This document shows, one piece after another, positions 17,723-25,919 of a stretch of DNA of 64,000 nucleotides. Source of the DNA: Emticicia sp. C21 (GTDB lineage: Bacteria; Bacteroidota; Bacteroidia; Cytophagales; Spirosomataceae). Positions within the stretch are counted from its first letter, which is position 1. Each line of letters opens with the position of its first letter. The stretch is from positions 558,001 through 622,000 of the forward strand of contig NZ_QVMT01000003.1 of the NCBI RefSeq assembly GCF_003418935.1, written 5' to 3'. Made by a program: the position numbers and the translations under genes. A model generated the notes under the pieces. It searched no databases. It was not told the origin of the DNA and saw nothing but the letters and a program-made list of their open reading frames with translations.

Positions 17723-18490
17723 ATGAAGCTCTTTAAAGTATTGGCAACCGCTTCTATCGTATCGATTCAAGCGGTTTACTCGCAGCAAGCCGATAGTACA
17801 CAAAACACTATTAACTTCTCGGGTTCTGTAGGCATTACTAACAACGGCTTTTCAATTATTCCTACTTTTTCGTTGAATAGCCCTGCCGTTATCATTCTTC
17901 CCTCGTGGCGCAAAAAGCGTTTGAGTTTCGACCCTGACATTCGCCTGGTGCTCGATGGCCGCAAAGGCGGTATGGTATTCTGGCTGAGGTATCGGCTCAT
18001 TGAGCAAAAGAAATTTAGTCTGCGTCTCGGCGTCCATCCGGCTTTTTCTTTTATCCGGAAAACCATTGATGATAATGGCAAACCGCTTGAAATTACCGAA
18101 ATGTTGAGATTTGCCGCAGGAGAGGTAGTTCCGGCCTATGAGATTACGCCCAACTGGCGTGTGGAAGCGACTTATTTTCATGGGAGCGCTCTACAAAAAT
18201 ATGGCCCGCGATATGCCGATGTTTTGTTTTTCAATACCAGTATATCCAATATCAGATTAAGCAAACACCTCAGGTTCCAACTGACTCCGATGGTGTATTT
18301 TTTAGATACAGACGGGTATCAAGGCAATTATATCTTGATTACAGGGGTCTTATCACATAAAAATTTGCCGTTCAGCATACAATCCTCTATCAATCAGACC
18401 TTCAGTTCTGATATTCCCGGTAACAAAGATTTTATGTGGATGGTGCTGTTAAATTATCATTTCAACAAGAACTTTAAACGGGTAAAATAG
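17723..18490 (+). CDS. outer-membrane beta-barrel-like protein
   Basis: 255 residues with a signal peptide (1-20, cleaved near VYSQQ). The rest shows alternating amphipathic strands (RLVLDGRKGGMVFWLRYRLIEQKKFSLRLGVHPAF, LRFQLTPMVYFLDTDG) consistent with an 8-12-stranded barrel, with many aromatic residues at strand ends. No family name can be given with confidence. A TAATTTTG -7-like box lies at 17679, 44 bp before the ATG. It is divergent from the AraC remnant, as a former regulator and its target would be. Confidence 0.68.
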   Translation: MKLFKVLATASIVSIQAVYSQQADSTQNTINFSGSVGITNNGFSIIPTFSLNSPAVIILPSWRKKRLSFDPDIRLVLDGRKGGMVFWLRYRLIEQKKFSLRLGVHPAFSFIRKTIDDNGKPLEITEMLRFAAGEVVPAYEITPNWRVEATYFHGSALQKYGPRYADVLFFNTSISNIRLSKHLRFQLTPMVYFLDTDGYQGNYILITGVLSHKNLPFSIQSSINQTFSSDIPGNKDFMWMVLLNYHFNKNFKRVK

Positions 18491-18599
18491 TAATACCTGT
18501 AAGTTTAACGGTAGATTTTATTTTTCATTAATCAAAACCCTCATTTTTTAGTTATCAGTTTAACTCAAACCATTTTCAAAATTAAACCAAAGAATAGCT

Positions 18600-19643
18600 A
18601 TGATCAGTGCTAAAGGGTACGCAGCGCAAACACATGAATCAGATTTAGCTCCCTGGGAGTTTCAACGTCGGGAGGTGGGCCCTCACGACGTGCAGTTTGA
18701 TATTCTATATTGTGGCGTTTGTCACTCAGATTTACACCAGATAAAAAACGACTGGTTTCCGGGTATTTTTCCGATGGTACCGGGGCACGAGATTGTTGGC
18801 CGTGTGATAGCGGTAGGGAATCATGTTAAGAAGTTTAAAGTAGGCGACCTGGCCGGAACCGGCTGTATGGTCGATTCGTGCCGCACCTGTGAGTCGTGCC
18901 AGCAGGGTTTAGAACAATACTGCTTAAATGGCAATAGCCAGACTTATAACGGTCGGGAACAGGACAAAAAAACGCCTACCTATGGTGGCTATTCAAACAC
19001 CATTGTCGTGAACGAAGATTTCGTCTTGCATATTCCGGAGAATCTGGATTTAGCAGGTACTGCTCCGCTGCTTTGTGCGGGCATCACTACTTATTCGCCT
19101 TTGCGCCACTGGAAAGTAGGCACAGGCCATAAACTGGCAGTGTTAGGCTTAGGCGGCTTAGGACACATGGGCGTAAAATTCGGCGTAGCTTTAGGGGCAG
19201 AAGTAACCGTACTAAGTACCTCACCTGAAAAAGAAGCCGATGCCCGAAAACTGGGCGCACATCATTTCGTGGTCACTAAAGACCGCGAGCAACTCAATAG
19301 TGTAAGAGGAAAATTCGACTTTATTCTGGATACCGTATCGGCCGACCATGATTATCAGGTATATCTGTCTTTATTGAAAGTGAGTGGTGTACACATCTGT
19401 GTGGGCGCTCCGCCATCACCCGCTCAAATGAGTGCATTCAGCCTGATCATTGGCCGTAAAAGTATTGCCGGGTCAAATATCGGTGGCATTGCCGAAACAC
19501 AGGAAATGCTCGACTTCTGCGCCGAAAACAACATTGTCTCAGATATCGAGCTCATCAACATCAAAGACATTCACCAGGCTTACGAAAGAATGCTCAAAGG
19601 CGATGTCCGCTATCGTTTTGTAATTGATATGGCAACGCTTTAA
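18600..19643 (+). CDS. zinc-dependent NAD(P) alcohol dehydrogenase (YahK/CAD type)
   Basis: 347 residues, normal length for medium-chain dehydrogenases. Catalytic zinc ligands C41 (CGVCHSD) and H63-E64 (GHEIVG) are present, as are four structural-zinc cysteines (C94, C97, C100, C108). The Rossmann motif GLGGLGHMG is intact. The family reduces a broad range of aldehydes with NADPH. It lies 110 bp downstream of the barrel protein on the same strand. Confidence 0.93.
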   Translation: MISAKGYAAQTHESDLAPWEFQRREVGPHDVQFDILYCGVCHSDLHQIKNDWFPGIFPMVPGHEIVGRVIAVGNHVKKFKVGDLAGTGCMVDSCRTCESCQQGLEQYCLNGNSQTYNGREQDKKTPTYGGYSNTIVVNEDFVLHIPENLDLAGTAPLLCAGITTYSPLRHWKVGTGHKLAVLGLGGLGHMGVKFGVALGAEVTVLSTSPEKEADARKLGAHHFVVTKDREQLNSVRGKFDFILDTVSADHDYQVYLSLLKVSGVHICVGAPPSPAQMSAFSLIIGRKSIAGSNIGGIAETQEMLDFCAENNIVSDIELINIKDIHQAYERMLKGDVRYRFVIDMATL

Positions 19644-19825
19644 GAGAATTGAGTGACTGAGCTCAAATGCATTTTATAAGTAAACTCAGCAAAAACGGAA
19701 TGGTTTTTGTTTAATTTATGATGTTAGAATTTTATTAAAAGTTAAACAAAAATCACGAAAAATTTGTTAGGTTTATGTGTCAGCCTATGGGCATGTAGTC
19801 TGGTACGCAAAAGTTATATTAACAG

Positions 19826-19859
19826 AAAATCGTAGGATACTTTCTTACGATTTTTTTTT
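19826..19859 (+). terminator. intrinsic terminator
   Basis: An AAAATCGTAG / TTACGATTTT stem is followed by nine T. It lies 180 bp after the dehydrogenase stop, within a 466 bp gene-free stretch. Confidence 0.7.
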
Positions 19860-19949
19860 ATTATTCCTGAATCCGACTTTCGGTTTTTTTCGTAACTATT
19901 GGTAATGTATTATCATATTTTTATAACTTTTGCTAAATAATTTTATAAG

Positions 19950-19974
19950 AAAGCCCGTTTCTGGCGGGCTTTTT
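19950..19974 (+). terminator. second intrinsic terminator in the same gap
   Basis: AAAGCCCG-TTTCT-GGCGGGCTTTTT forms a short GC stem with a U-run. A weaker hairpin (CCGACTTTCGG then seven T) lies between the two near 19875, so three terminator-like structures occur within 150 bp. Confidence 0.65.
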
Positions 19975-20109
19975 GCATAGAAAATAGCAGACAAAAGCTA
20001 TTTCTTCTCTATTAACAATAGGTTAACAAAGTCGGCAACTAAAATTAATAAACTTTTCAGCTACATCTGCATCTAATTACTGCACGTTGTTTTATTAAAC
20101 CCATTATTT

Positions 20110-20556
20110 ATGAAACGTAACCCATTAAAAATAAGCCTGATCGAGGATGATGACGACGATATATTTCTGTTTTCAATGGCGTTAGAAAATAGCTCAATTC
20201 CTAATCAGCTGACAGTGGTTAAAGACGGAATTGAGATAGAAAAAAATATAAAATTACTGGAAACTACAGCACCCGATATTATTTTTCTTGATTTGCTCTG
20301 GAGATATATTGACGGAGTTGAATACCTGAATAAGATAAGAAATAGCCAATTATTGAAAGACACACCTTGCGTTATTTTTTCTGGGGCTAAAGAAGATCTA
20401 TATATTGAGAAAGCCTTTAGTGCCGGCGCCAATCTATACCTGGTTAAACCCCGTGATTTTGCTGTGTTGACTCAGACCTTAGACAAAGCTTTATCGCTGG
20501 ACTGGAAAGAATATTTTCCACCAAAATATGAATCATTTATTTTATCAGAAATATAA
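20110..20556 (+). CDS. single-domain response regulator
   Basis: 148 residues, one receiver domain. The acidic cluster E12-D13-D14, phospho-acceptor D61 (IIFLDLLWR), S91 (FSGAK) and K113 (LVKP) are all present. The usual M/L-P after the Asp is replaced by LLWRYIDG, an unusual alpha3-beta3 loop that may alter partner choice. No kinase gene adjoins it; another orphan receiver follows 200 bp later. It resembles that neighbour in its C-terminal (S/G)LDWKEY-type motif. Confidence 0.9.
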   Translation: MKRNPLKISLIEDDDDDIFLFSMALENSSIPNQLTVVKDGIEIEKNIKLLETTAPDIIFLDLLWRYIDGVEYLNKIRNSQLLKDTPCVIFSGAKEDLYIEKAFSAGANLYLVKPRDFAVLTQTLDKALSLDWKEYFPPKYESFILSEI

Positions 20557-20572
20557 TTCAGACACAATAAAT

Positions 20573-20607
20573 AAAAAAAAAGCTCGTTAAAATACGAGCT
20601 TTTTTTG
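20573..20607 (+). terminator. intrinsic terminator after the receiver
   Basis: AGCTCGT-TAAAAT-ACGAGCT flanked by an A-run and a T-run is a strong, bidirectional terminator. Confidence 0.85.
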
Positions 20608-20755
20608 TTTGTAATCAGTCCTGCAATTGCCTGTTTTTCATTGATTGTTCAGCTTTGAAAAAAAAGCTGAAAAAGGATTAATTTAGGTTGACACGTAAGA
20701 AAATAGCTTTTAATTTTAGGGTAATAAAGCCATAAACTAATTGATTATTGAATAG

Positions 20756-21226
20756 ATGAACTACACTTTACTTACGAAGGGCGCACCGATAAAATTTTTG
20801 CTGGCAGAAGACGACCATGACGATCAGATGATTTTCATGGAATCTATTCATGATATTTTAGTACCGATTGAAGTGAGTATTGTAGCCGATGGAGAAAAAG
20901 TACTGGAATTTTTCAAAGTGGCTGATAATCCTACCCCAGACGTCATTTTTCTAGACGTGAATATGCCTTTGATGACAGGCATAGAATGCCTGAAACGTAT
21001 CAGGAAAAATGAGAAGTTTGCACAGATTCCTTGTGTGATACTAAGTACATCAAACAGTAAAAAAGATATTGAAGAGTGTTATAAACACGGAGCTAATCTG
21101 TATTTATTGAAACCCCAGGATTATAAGACACTCACAAAAATGATTAACATGGTTTTGGGCTTAAACTGGAAAGAATATTCCGCGCCCGAACAGAAATCGT
21201 TTTTTATTACTGAAAAGGAGATTTAA
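20756..21226 (+). CDS. single-domain response regulator
   Basis: 156 residues, one receiver domain. Acidic residues E18-D19-D20, phospho-acceptor D67 (VIFLDVNMPLMTG), S97/T98 and K119 (LLKPQD) are complete. The C-terminus (LGLNWKEYSAPEQKSFFI) parallels that of the upstream receiver (LSLDWKEYFPPKYESFIL), so the pair arose by duplication. The strong terminator between them means they are separately transcribed. Its kinase is not local. Confidence 0.92.
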   Translation: MNYTLLTKGAPIKFLLAEDDHDDQMIFMESIHDILVPIEVSIVADGEKVLEFFKVADNPTPDVIFLDVNMPLMTGIECLKRIRKNEKFAQIPCVILSTSNSKKDIEECYKHGANLYLLKPQDYKTLTKMINMVLGLNWKEYSAPEQKSFFITEKEI

Positions 21227-21254
21227 GTTTCATTGAATATAAACTTGCCTCGCT

Positions 21255-21301
21255 CGTGCGGCGTACGTTCTGCTTAGATTAGAAAGGTCGGACGTCGCAC
21301 G
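21255..21301. repeat. REP-like GC hairpin, copy 2
   Basis: CGTGCGGCGT / ACGTCGCACG arms (one mismatch) enclose a loop beginning with ACG. The right flank GGGTGGCATG matches the right flank of the element at 22452. Confidence 0.55.
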
Positions 21302-21473
21302 GGTGGCATGGCTATGCACTCATAGGGCTAAAAGATTTCAGCCGGTTGAATTCTTCAGTTTATTTCCATTTTTAATCGCTATTCCAATCCCCACCTAAAA
21401 TTTATCCCGGTTCTGATTAAATTGTATTAATTAAGTTTATTTTTGTACATAAACCCTAATACAATTGAGTTCT

Positions 21474-22442
21474 ATGAAAAAAATGCTCCGTAAAATCTTA
21501 TTCTTTGTGCTCTTTCTGGTGATTGGTATCGTGGTTATCGGATTGGTGCTGGCGTTTATACCTGTAGAATCAAAAACACATCATGCAGGCATTACGGAAG
21601 AGGAGGCCACTAAACTAAGAGAAGATTTCAAAGCCCCGAGTGAAACATTCACCACCTCAGACGGAGAAACGCTCTTCCTGAGAAGATGGAACCCTGATAC
21701 ATTGGTGCCTGCCAAAAAGGATATAGCTGTGTTACTTTTTCATGGCATTACTGCCCACAGTGGTGCTTATGAAATGGCCGGAAAACCTATCTCAGCCGGA
21801 GGATACACCGTCTTTGGGCTAGATTACCGCGGACATGGCTTATCGGGTGGCAATCGGGGAGATAATCCGGGCAAAGACCGATGGTATGCCGATCTGGCCG
21901 AGTCCGTTAAGTATGTCAGAAGTCTTGGCTTCTCGAAAGTGGTAGTGATGGGGCATAGTCTTGGCGTAGCATCAGCCATTTGTGCAGCCAATGCCGTACC
22001 TAATGAAATAGCAGGATTAATATTACTATCAGGTGCCTACGAGGGCCGCAAAGGTGTCGGGCAGCAAGAGCCATCATTTTTTCAGAAAGCCAGAATTTTA
22101 TCCAGTTCGGTTTTTCGTCCATCCCATCAGGCCATTGAATATTATCGTGAGGGCATGACCGTAACCAAAGACCCTCTGTTCAATTTCAGATATACGCTCC
22201 GCTTTGTGTCAATGCTGGATGTAAAGGCACTCAAATTACCCAAAGACCTGAATATTCCGGTACTGGTAGGCATGGGCGACAAAGACGAATTATTCACCCT
22301 CGAAAAAGCCCGCGAGCTCTATGACCTTGTGCCGGGCAATAAAAAGGAATTTCTGGTAATGAAAAACACTACTCACGCCAAAATCCCGGTTGAAAGCTGG
22401 CAGGAATGTGTTCATTGGCTGAATAGAACTTACATAAAATAA
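21474..22442 (+). CDS. membrane-anchored alpha/beta hydrolase (monoglyceride-lipase like), copy 1
   Basis: 322 residues from the ATG at 21474; a TTG nine bases earlier is less likely. An N-terminal membrane anchor (7-29) precedes a hydrolase fold with the oxyanion motif HG (90-91), RGHGLS (119-124), nucleophile S162 in GHSLG, a late Asp (MGDKDE) and His (TTHAK). Relatives act on lysophospholipids or monoacylglycerols. The next gene encodes a close paralogue, so the pair is a tandem duplication. A REP-like element sits between them. Confidence 0.87.
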   Translation: MKKMLRKILFFVLFLVIGIVVIGLVLAFIPVESKTHHAGITEEEATKLREDFKAPSETFTTSDGETLFLRRWNPDTLVPAKKDIAVLLFHGITAHSGAYEMAGKPISAGGYTVFGLDYRGHGLSGGNRGDNPGKDRWYADLAESVKYVRSLGFSKVVVMGHSLGVASAICAANAVPNEIAGLILLSGAYEGRKGVGQQEPSFFQKARILSSSVFRPSHQAIEYYREGMTVTKDPLFNFRYTLRFVSMLDVKALKLPKDLNIPVLVGMGDKDELFTLEKARELYDLVPGNKKEFLVMKNTTHAKIPVESWQECVHWLNRTYIK

Positions 22443-22451
22443 CAAAGGCCA

Positions 22452-22520
22452 ACGTACCACAGCCGGGCCGCGTAGGATATACTCGTCCACAAAAGGGCCG
22501 GACACCGCTTGGGTAGCACG
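22452..22520. repeat. REP-like GC element, copy 3
   Basis: GGGCCGCGTAGGATATACTCGTCC followed by AAAAGGGCCGGAC shares the TATACTCG loop core with copies at 16432 and 25323. The arms are imperfect. Confidence 0.5.
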
Positions 22521-22585
22521 ATCAATGTGGATTAGCAAATATATCTCAATACATAATACTACTGCGACCTATTGCAACAAAGTAG

Positions 22586-22605
22586 GGGTTCAAAATTTTG
22601 AACCC
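22586..22605. repeat. 20 bp palindrome before the second hydrolase
   Basis: GGGTTCAAAATTTTGAACCC is a perfect palindrome 58 bp upstream of the hydrolase ATG. An almost identical copy ends the same gene at 23638. Confidence 0.6.
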
Positions 22606-22662
22606 AGGCAGATGTTTCCTACAAAACATCCCCTACAACCAACCCCTAATCAACCCTAACAA

Positions 22663-23619
22663 ATGAAAAAAATCATGTACATACTCCTCTTCCTAATTCT
22701 TGCTGTCCTGACCATCGGATTGATACTTGCCTTCCTTCCTGACGAATCAAGAACACATCACATCGGTGTCACCCCCGAAGAAGCCGCTAAATTAAGACAG
22801 ACCTATACAGAACCACACGAACTCTTAACAACCTTCGATGGCGAAACGCTGTTTATCCGGAGATGGAATCCTGATACTATCCCACCTGCCAAAAAAGACA
22901 TGGCCGTACTGATTTTTCACGGCATTACAGCTTATAGTGAGGCATACGATATGGCCGGCAAAACCTTAGCCGAGGGTGGCTATACTACTTTTGGACTTGA
23001 CTACCGCGGGCACGGACTATCCAGCGGCAACCGGGCCGATAGTCCCGGCAAAGATAGATTTACGGCTGATCTGGTAGAGACCATAAAATATATCAAAGGA
23101 CTTGGTTTCCCAAAAGTGGTGGTGATAGGGCATAGTCTTGGCGTAGTATCATCCATAACCTTAGCCAATGCTGCCCCGAAAGAACTGGCAGGCTTGATAC
23201 TGCTCTCTGCCGCCTATGAAAGACGCAAAGAGGCCGAAGTAGTACCCCCATCAGCTTTTCAGAAAGCCAAGATTATAGCCAGTTCTTTGCTACGCCCATC
23301 GTATCAGGCGGTGGAGTATTACCGCGAGGGTATGGTGGTTGCTAAAGACCCACTGTATAATTATCGATATACGCTTCGGTTCACAACGATGATACCCGTA
23401 AAAGACCTCAGAATCAAGCAGGATATGCAAATCCCGATCATGGTAGGTATTGGTGATAAAGACGAATTGTTTACAGTAGAAAAAGCCAGATACCTTTATG
23501 ATTTGATACCGGGTAATCAGAAAGAGTTTATCATACTGAAAGATATGTATCATGCCAAAATCCCGGTAGAAAGCTGGCAGGAATGCGTAGCATGGTTAAA
23601 CAAGACATACCTAAAATAA
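22663..23619 (+). CDS. membrane-anchored alpha/beta hydrolase, copy 2
   Basis: 318 residues, collinear with the hydrolase at 21474 and alike throughout. It has an N-terminal anchor (4-25), HGIT, RGHGLS, the nucleophile in GHSLG, IGDKDE and the final His in MYHAK, so the triad is intact. Both copies should be active. They differ mainly in the cap region between the nucleophile and the acid (RRKEAEVVPPSAF against GRKGVGQQEPSFF), suggesting divergence in substrate. Confidence 0.87.
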   Translation: MKKIMYILLFLILAVLTIGLILAFLPDESRTHHIGVTPEEAAKLRQTYTEPHELLTTFDGETLFIRRWNPDTIPPAKKDMAVLIFHGITAYSEAYDMAGKTLAEGGYTTFGLDYRGHGLSSGNRADSPGKDRFTADLVETIKYIKGLGFPKVVVIGHSLGVVSSITLANAAPKELAGLILLSAAYERRKEAEVVPPSAFQKAKIIASSLLRPSYQAVEYYREGMVVAKDPLYNYRYTLRFTTMIPVKDLRIKQDMQIPIMVGIGDKDELFTVEKARYLYDLIPGNQKEFIILKDMYHAKIPVESWQECVAWLNKTYLK

Positions 23620-23637
23620 AATATAAAAAGATATATA

Positions 23638-23664
23638 GGGGTTCAAAATTTTGAGCCCCTTTTT
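23638..23664 (+). terminator. terminator of the second hydrolase
   Basis: GGGGTTCAAAA / TTTTGAGCCCC (one mismatch) followed by TTTTT. It repeats the palindrome at 22586. Confidence 0.75.
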
Positions 23665-23796
23665 CAGTATCGAGACAATAAGGGCAATCATAAGAACTCA
23701 CCATAACAATTCCTATCTCTAAATAGTTAATATGCTAAACCCGTACTGGTTTCAGGAATAATACCGTTACCTTTGACCGACAATAAATAGAAATAG

Positions 23797-24231
23797 ATGA
23801 TAACGAGACCCATTTTGCTGATAGAAGACGATATTGACGATAAAGTTTTTCTTGAAGAAGTATTTGAAGAATTAGAAATTAAAAACCCGCTGGTTTGGTT
23901 CGATAACTGCAACGATGCCAAAAACTTTATTTTATCGACCGAACACCAGCTTTTTATTATCCTGTGCGATATTAATCTGCCTCGCCAAAGTGGCATTGAG
24001 TTAAAAAGAGAAATAGACGCCAGCGATCGCCTGCGTGAAAAGAGCATCCCTTTTATATTTTATACCACTACTGCCAATATGGATCATGTACGTGAGGCCT
24101 ATACCAGACTGACAGTACAGGGGTTCTTCCAGAAAAATCATGATTTTGAAGCCACCAAACGAGATATTAAACTCATTATGGATTATTGGTCGGCCTGTGT
24201 GCACCCCAATTCAAAGGCTGAGTATGCATAA
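23797..24231 (+). CDS. single-domain response regulator (Rcp1-like)
   Basis: 144 residues, collinear with the receiver at 2748 (shared LIEDDIDDK, LCDINLP, GIELKREI, VQG). Phospho-acceptor D58, T90/T91 and K113 are conserved. It is a second copy of the kinase-linked type, 20 kb from the first and with no kinase next to it. Either the same kinase phosphorylates both, or its partner lies elsewhere. Confidence 0.92.
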   Translation: MITRPILLIEDDIDDKVFLEEVFEELEIKNPLVWFDNCNDAKNFILSTEHQLFIILCDINLPRQSGIELKREIDASDRLREKSIPFIFYTTTANMDHVREAYTRLTVQGFFQKNHDFEATKRDIKLIMDYWSACVHPNSKAEYA

Positions 24232-24255
24232 ATAGAAGTATAAAATGCATTAGTA

Positions 24256-24290
24256 AAAATTGCGAGATTTTGCGAGAATCTCGCAATTTT
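24256..24290. terminator. intrinsic terminator after the receiver
   Basis: A 14-base perfect stem (AAAATTGCGAGATT and complement) ends in TTTTTAT. The complementary A-run makes it bidirectional. Confidence 0.8.
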
Positions 24291-24367
24291 TATGATTCTA
24301 CTACCTTTCTTATAATTTTTGTATCTTGCCAGGCATAATTTTGAAAACCTCTATTACAGGACTGACT

Positions 24368-25315
24368 ATGACCAAACTTGTTGTTTTTGCACTTTCAGCA
24401 ACCCTTTCGGCATTCACATTTTTACATCAGAACAACTCACGTGAAGTAAAGCAAGTAGAAGAAAAACCAAAAATAGCCTTCACCTTTGACGACGGACAAA
24501 TCAACGACGCCGGAGGGTATAAACTGAGAGTCTGGAATGAAATGTTGCTCGGTCACCTGAAAAAACATCAGTTGAAAGCCATACTGTTTTCGTCGGGGGC
24601 TAATAAAATTAACCCGGTAGGCAAGTACGTGTTGTCGTCATGGAATAATGCGGGGCATCTGATTGCCAATCATACCTTTACTCATCCCAACTTTAACAGC
24701 AAAAACACAAGTCTGGAAGCGTTTGAAGCCGAGTTGATGAAGAATGATTCTATTATCAGAAACTACTCCAATTATTATAAGTATTTCAGATTTCCTTATC
24801 TGAAAGAGGGTAATACGAAAGAGAAAGTAGAAGAATTCAGGGCATTTATGAAGCAAAAAGGCTATAAAAACGGACACGTGACCATTGATGCCTCTGACTG
24901 GTACATTGCTGGCCGGTTGATAACCCGATTAAAACAAAACCCCAAAGCCGATATCAGCGGTTTCAGAGAATATTATAAAAATCACTTATTCAACCGGGCT
25001 ACTTTCTACGACTCTCTGGCTCATCAGCTATCCGGCAGACGAATCAATCATGTGATATTGCTACACCATAATCTGGCAGCCGCTTTATTCCTGGACGACC
25101 TCATTCAACATTTCAAAGCCAATGGTTGGGAAGTACTCAACGCCGATAAAGCCTATCAGGATAAGATTTACGAAGAAGTACTCACCAACATTCCGGCAGG
25201 TGAGAGCCTGATATGGGCATTAGCTAAACAATCAGGCAAATTTGAAAAGGTACTGCGATACCCGGCCGAAGACGGCGAATATGAGAAGCCCATGATGGAT
25301 AAGTTGGGGCTTTAA
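24368..25315 (+). CDS. secreted polysaccharide deacetylase (NodB homology)
   Basis: 315 residues from the ATG at 24368, which gives a proper signal peptide (1-20); an in-frame upstream start adds 14 non-signal residues and is less likely. NodB motifs are complete: FTFDDG (D41-D42, base and metal ligand), NHTFTHPN (H102, H106 metal ligands), RFPYLKEG (141-148), and the late His motif ILLHHN. Such enzymes remove N- or O-acetyl groups from cell-wall or capsular glycans in the periplasm. The substrate cannot be inferred. It is monocistronic. Confidence 0.88.
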   Translation: MTKLVVFALSATLSAFTFLHQNNSREVKQVEEKPKIAFTFDDGQINDAGGYKLRVWNEMLLGHLKKHQLKAILFSSGANKINPVGKYVLSSWNNAGHLIANHTFTHPNFNSKNTSLEAFEAELMKNDSIIRNYSNYYKYFRFPYLKEGNTKEKVEEFRAFMKQKGYKNGHVTIDASDWYIAGRLITRLKQNPKADISGFREYYKNHLFNRATFYDSLAHQLSGRRINHVILLHHNLAAALFLDDLIQHFKANGWEVLNADKAYQDKIYEEVLTNIPAGESLIWALAKQSGKFEKVLRYPAEDGEYEKPMMDKLGL

Positions 25316-25322
25316 CCACCAA

Positions 25323-25368
25323 CCCCGTGCCACGGCTATACTCGTCTGAAAACGGCCGTGACACGGGT
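25323..25368. repeat. REP-like GC hairpin, copy 4
   Basis: CCCGTGCCACGGC / GCCGTGACACGGG arms (one mismatch) enclose TATACTCGTCTGAAAAC. It sits directly after the deacetylase stop and may double as a terminator. Confidence 0.7.
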
Positions 25369-25437
25369 AAACTCAGAGCCATTATCTATTGAGAATTTAT
25401 ACCAATTATTCGTCTACCGGCGGTAGTTACTGAACCT

Positions 25438-25731
25438 TTATTTCTCTTTCTTCAAAGCCTCTTTGGTCTCTTCATATACCTCGTCATATTCTTTCTTCTC
25501 ATCGCTTTCGATATTTGAGCCTATTGCTCCCCCAATAATAAGTCCTAATGGCCCTGCTACAATTGTACCCACTACAGCCCCGATTACCGCATTTTGTGTG
25601 GTATTGGCATCTGGTGGATTAGGTGTACCATTCACGGCATCTTCTACTGCCTTTCTGGTATTCTTCTGCTCAGTCTCATTATGTTTCTCGACTTGTTCTT
25701 TGATGAACTTCTCTTTGTCTGTCTTTTTCAT
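25438..25731 (-). CDS. small glycine-zipper protein
   Basis: 97 residues. A charged N-terminal helix (KEKFIKEQVEKHNE) is followed by a glycine-zipper hairpin (AVIGAVVGTIVAGPLGLIIGGAIGSNIE, residues ~47-75) and an acidic tail. Glycine zippers pack tightly in membranes; proteins of this size are often stress-linked, but the function here is unknown. There is no signal peptide. It lies divergent from the propeller gene. Confidence 0.72.
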   Translation of the reverse strand: MKKTDKEKFIKEQVEKHNETEQKNTRKAVEDAVNGTPNPPDANTTQNAVIGAVVGTIVAGPLGLIIGGAIGSNIESDEKKEYDEVYEETKEALKKEK

Positions 25732-25919
25732 AGTTAGAATAGTTTTGTGTGATAGAGATTAAAATTCCGTGCCATGTAAGATGGACGTATCCTATTACAC
25801 TCTTTGCCTTAAAATCAGTATTTTACCGTAGAATAATATCCCACTGGTTTTTTCTGTTATTTACTTCTACTTTTGATTGCTTCTTCTGTTGGGAGCGAAA
25901 AACTAATCCTCATAGAGCT

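Noticed and set aside
25749-25919. Longer N-terminus for the propeller protein at 25920
   Set aside because: The extra 57 codons encode sequence unlike protein and would bury a clear signal peptide beginning at the ATG at 25920.
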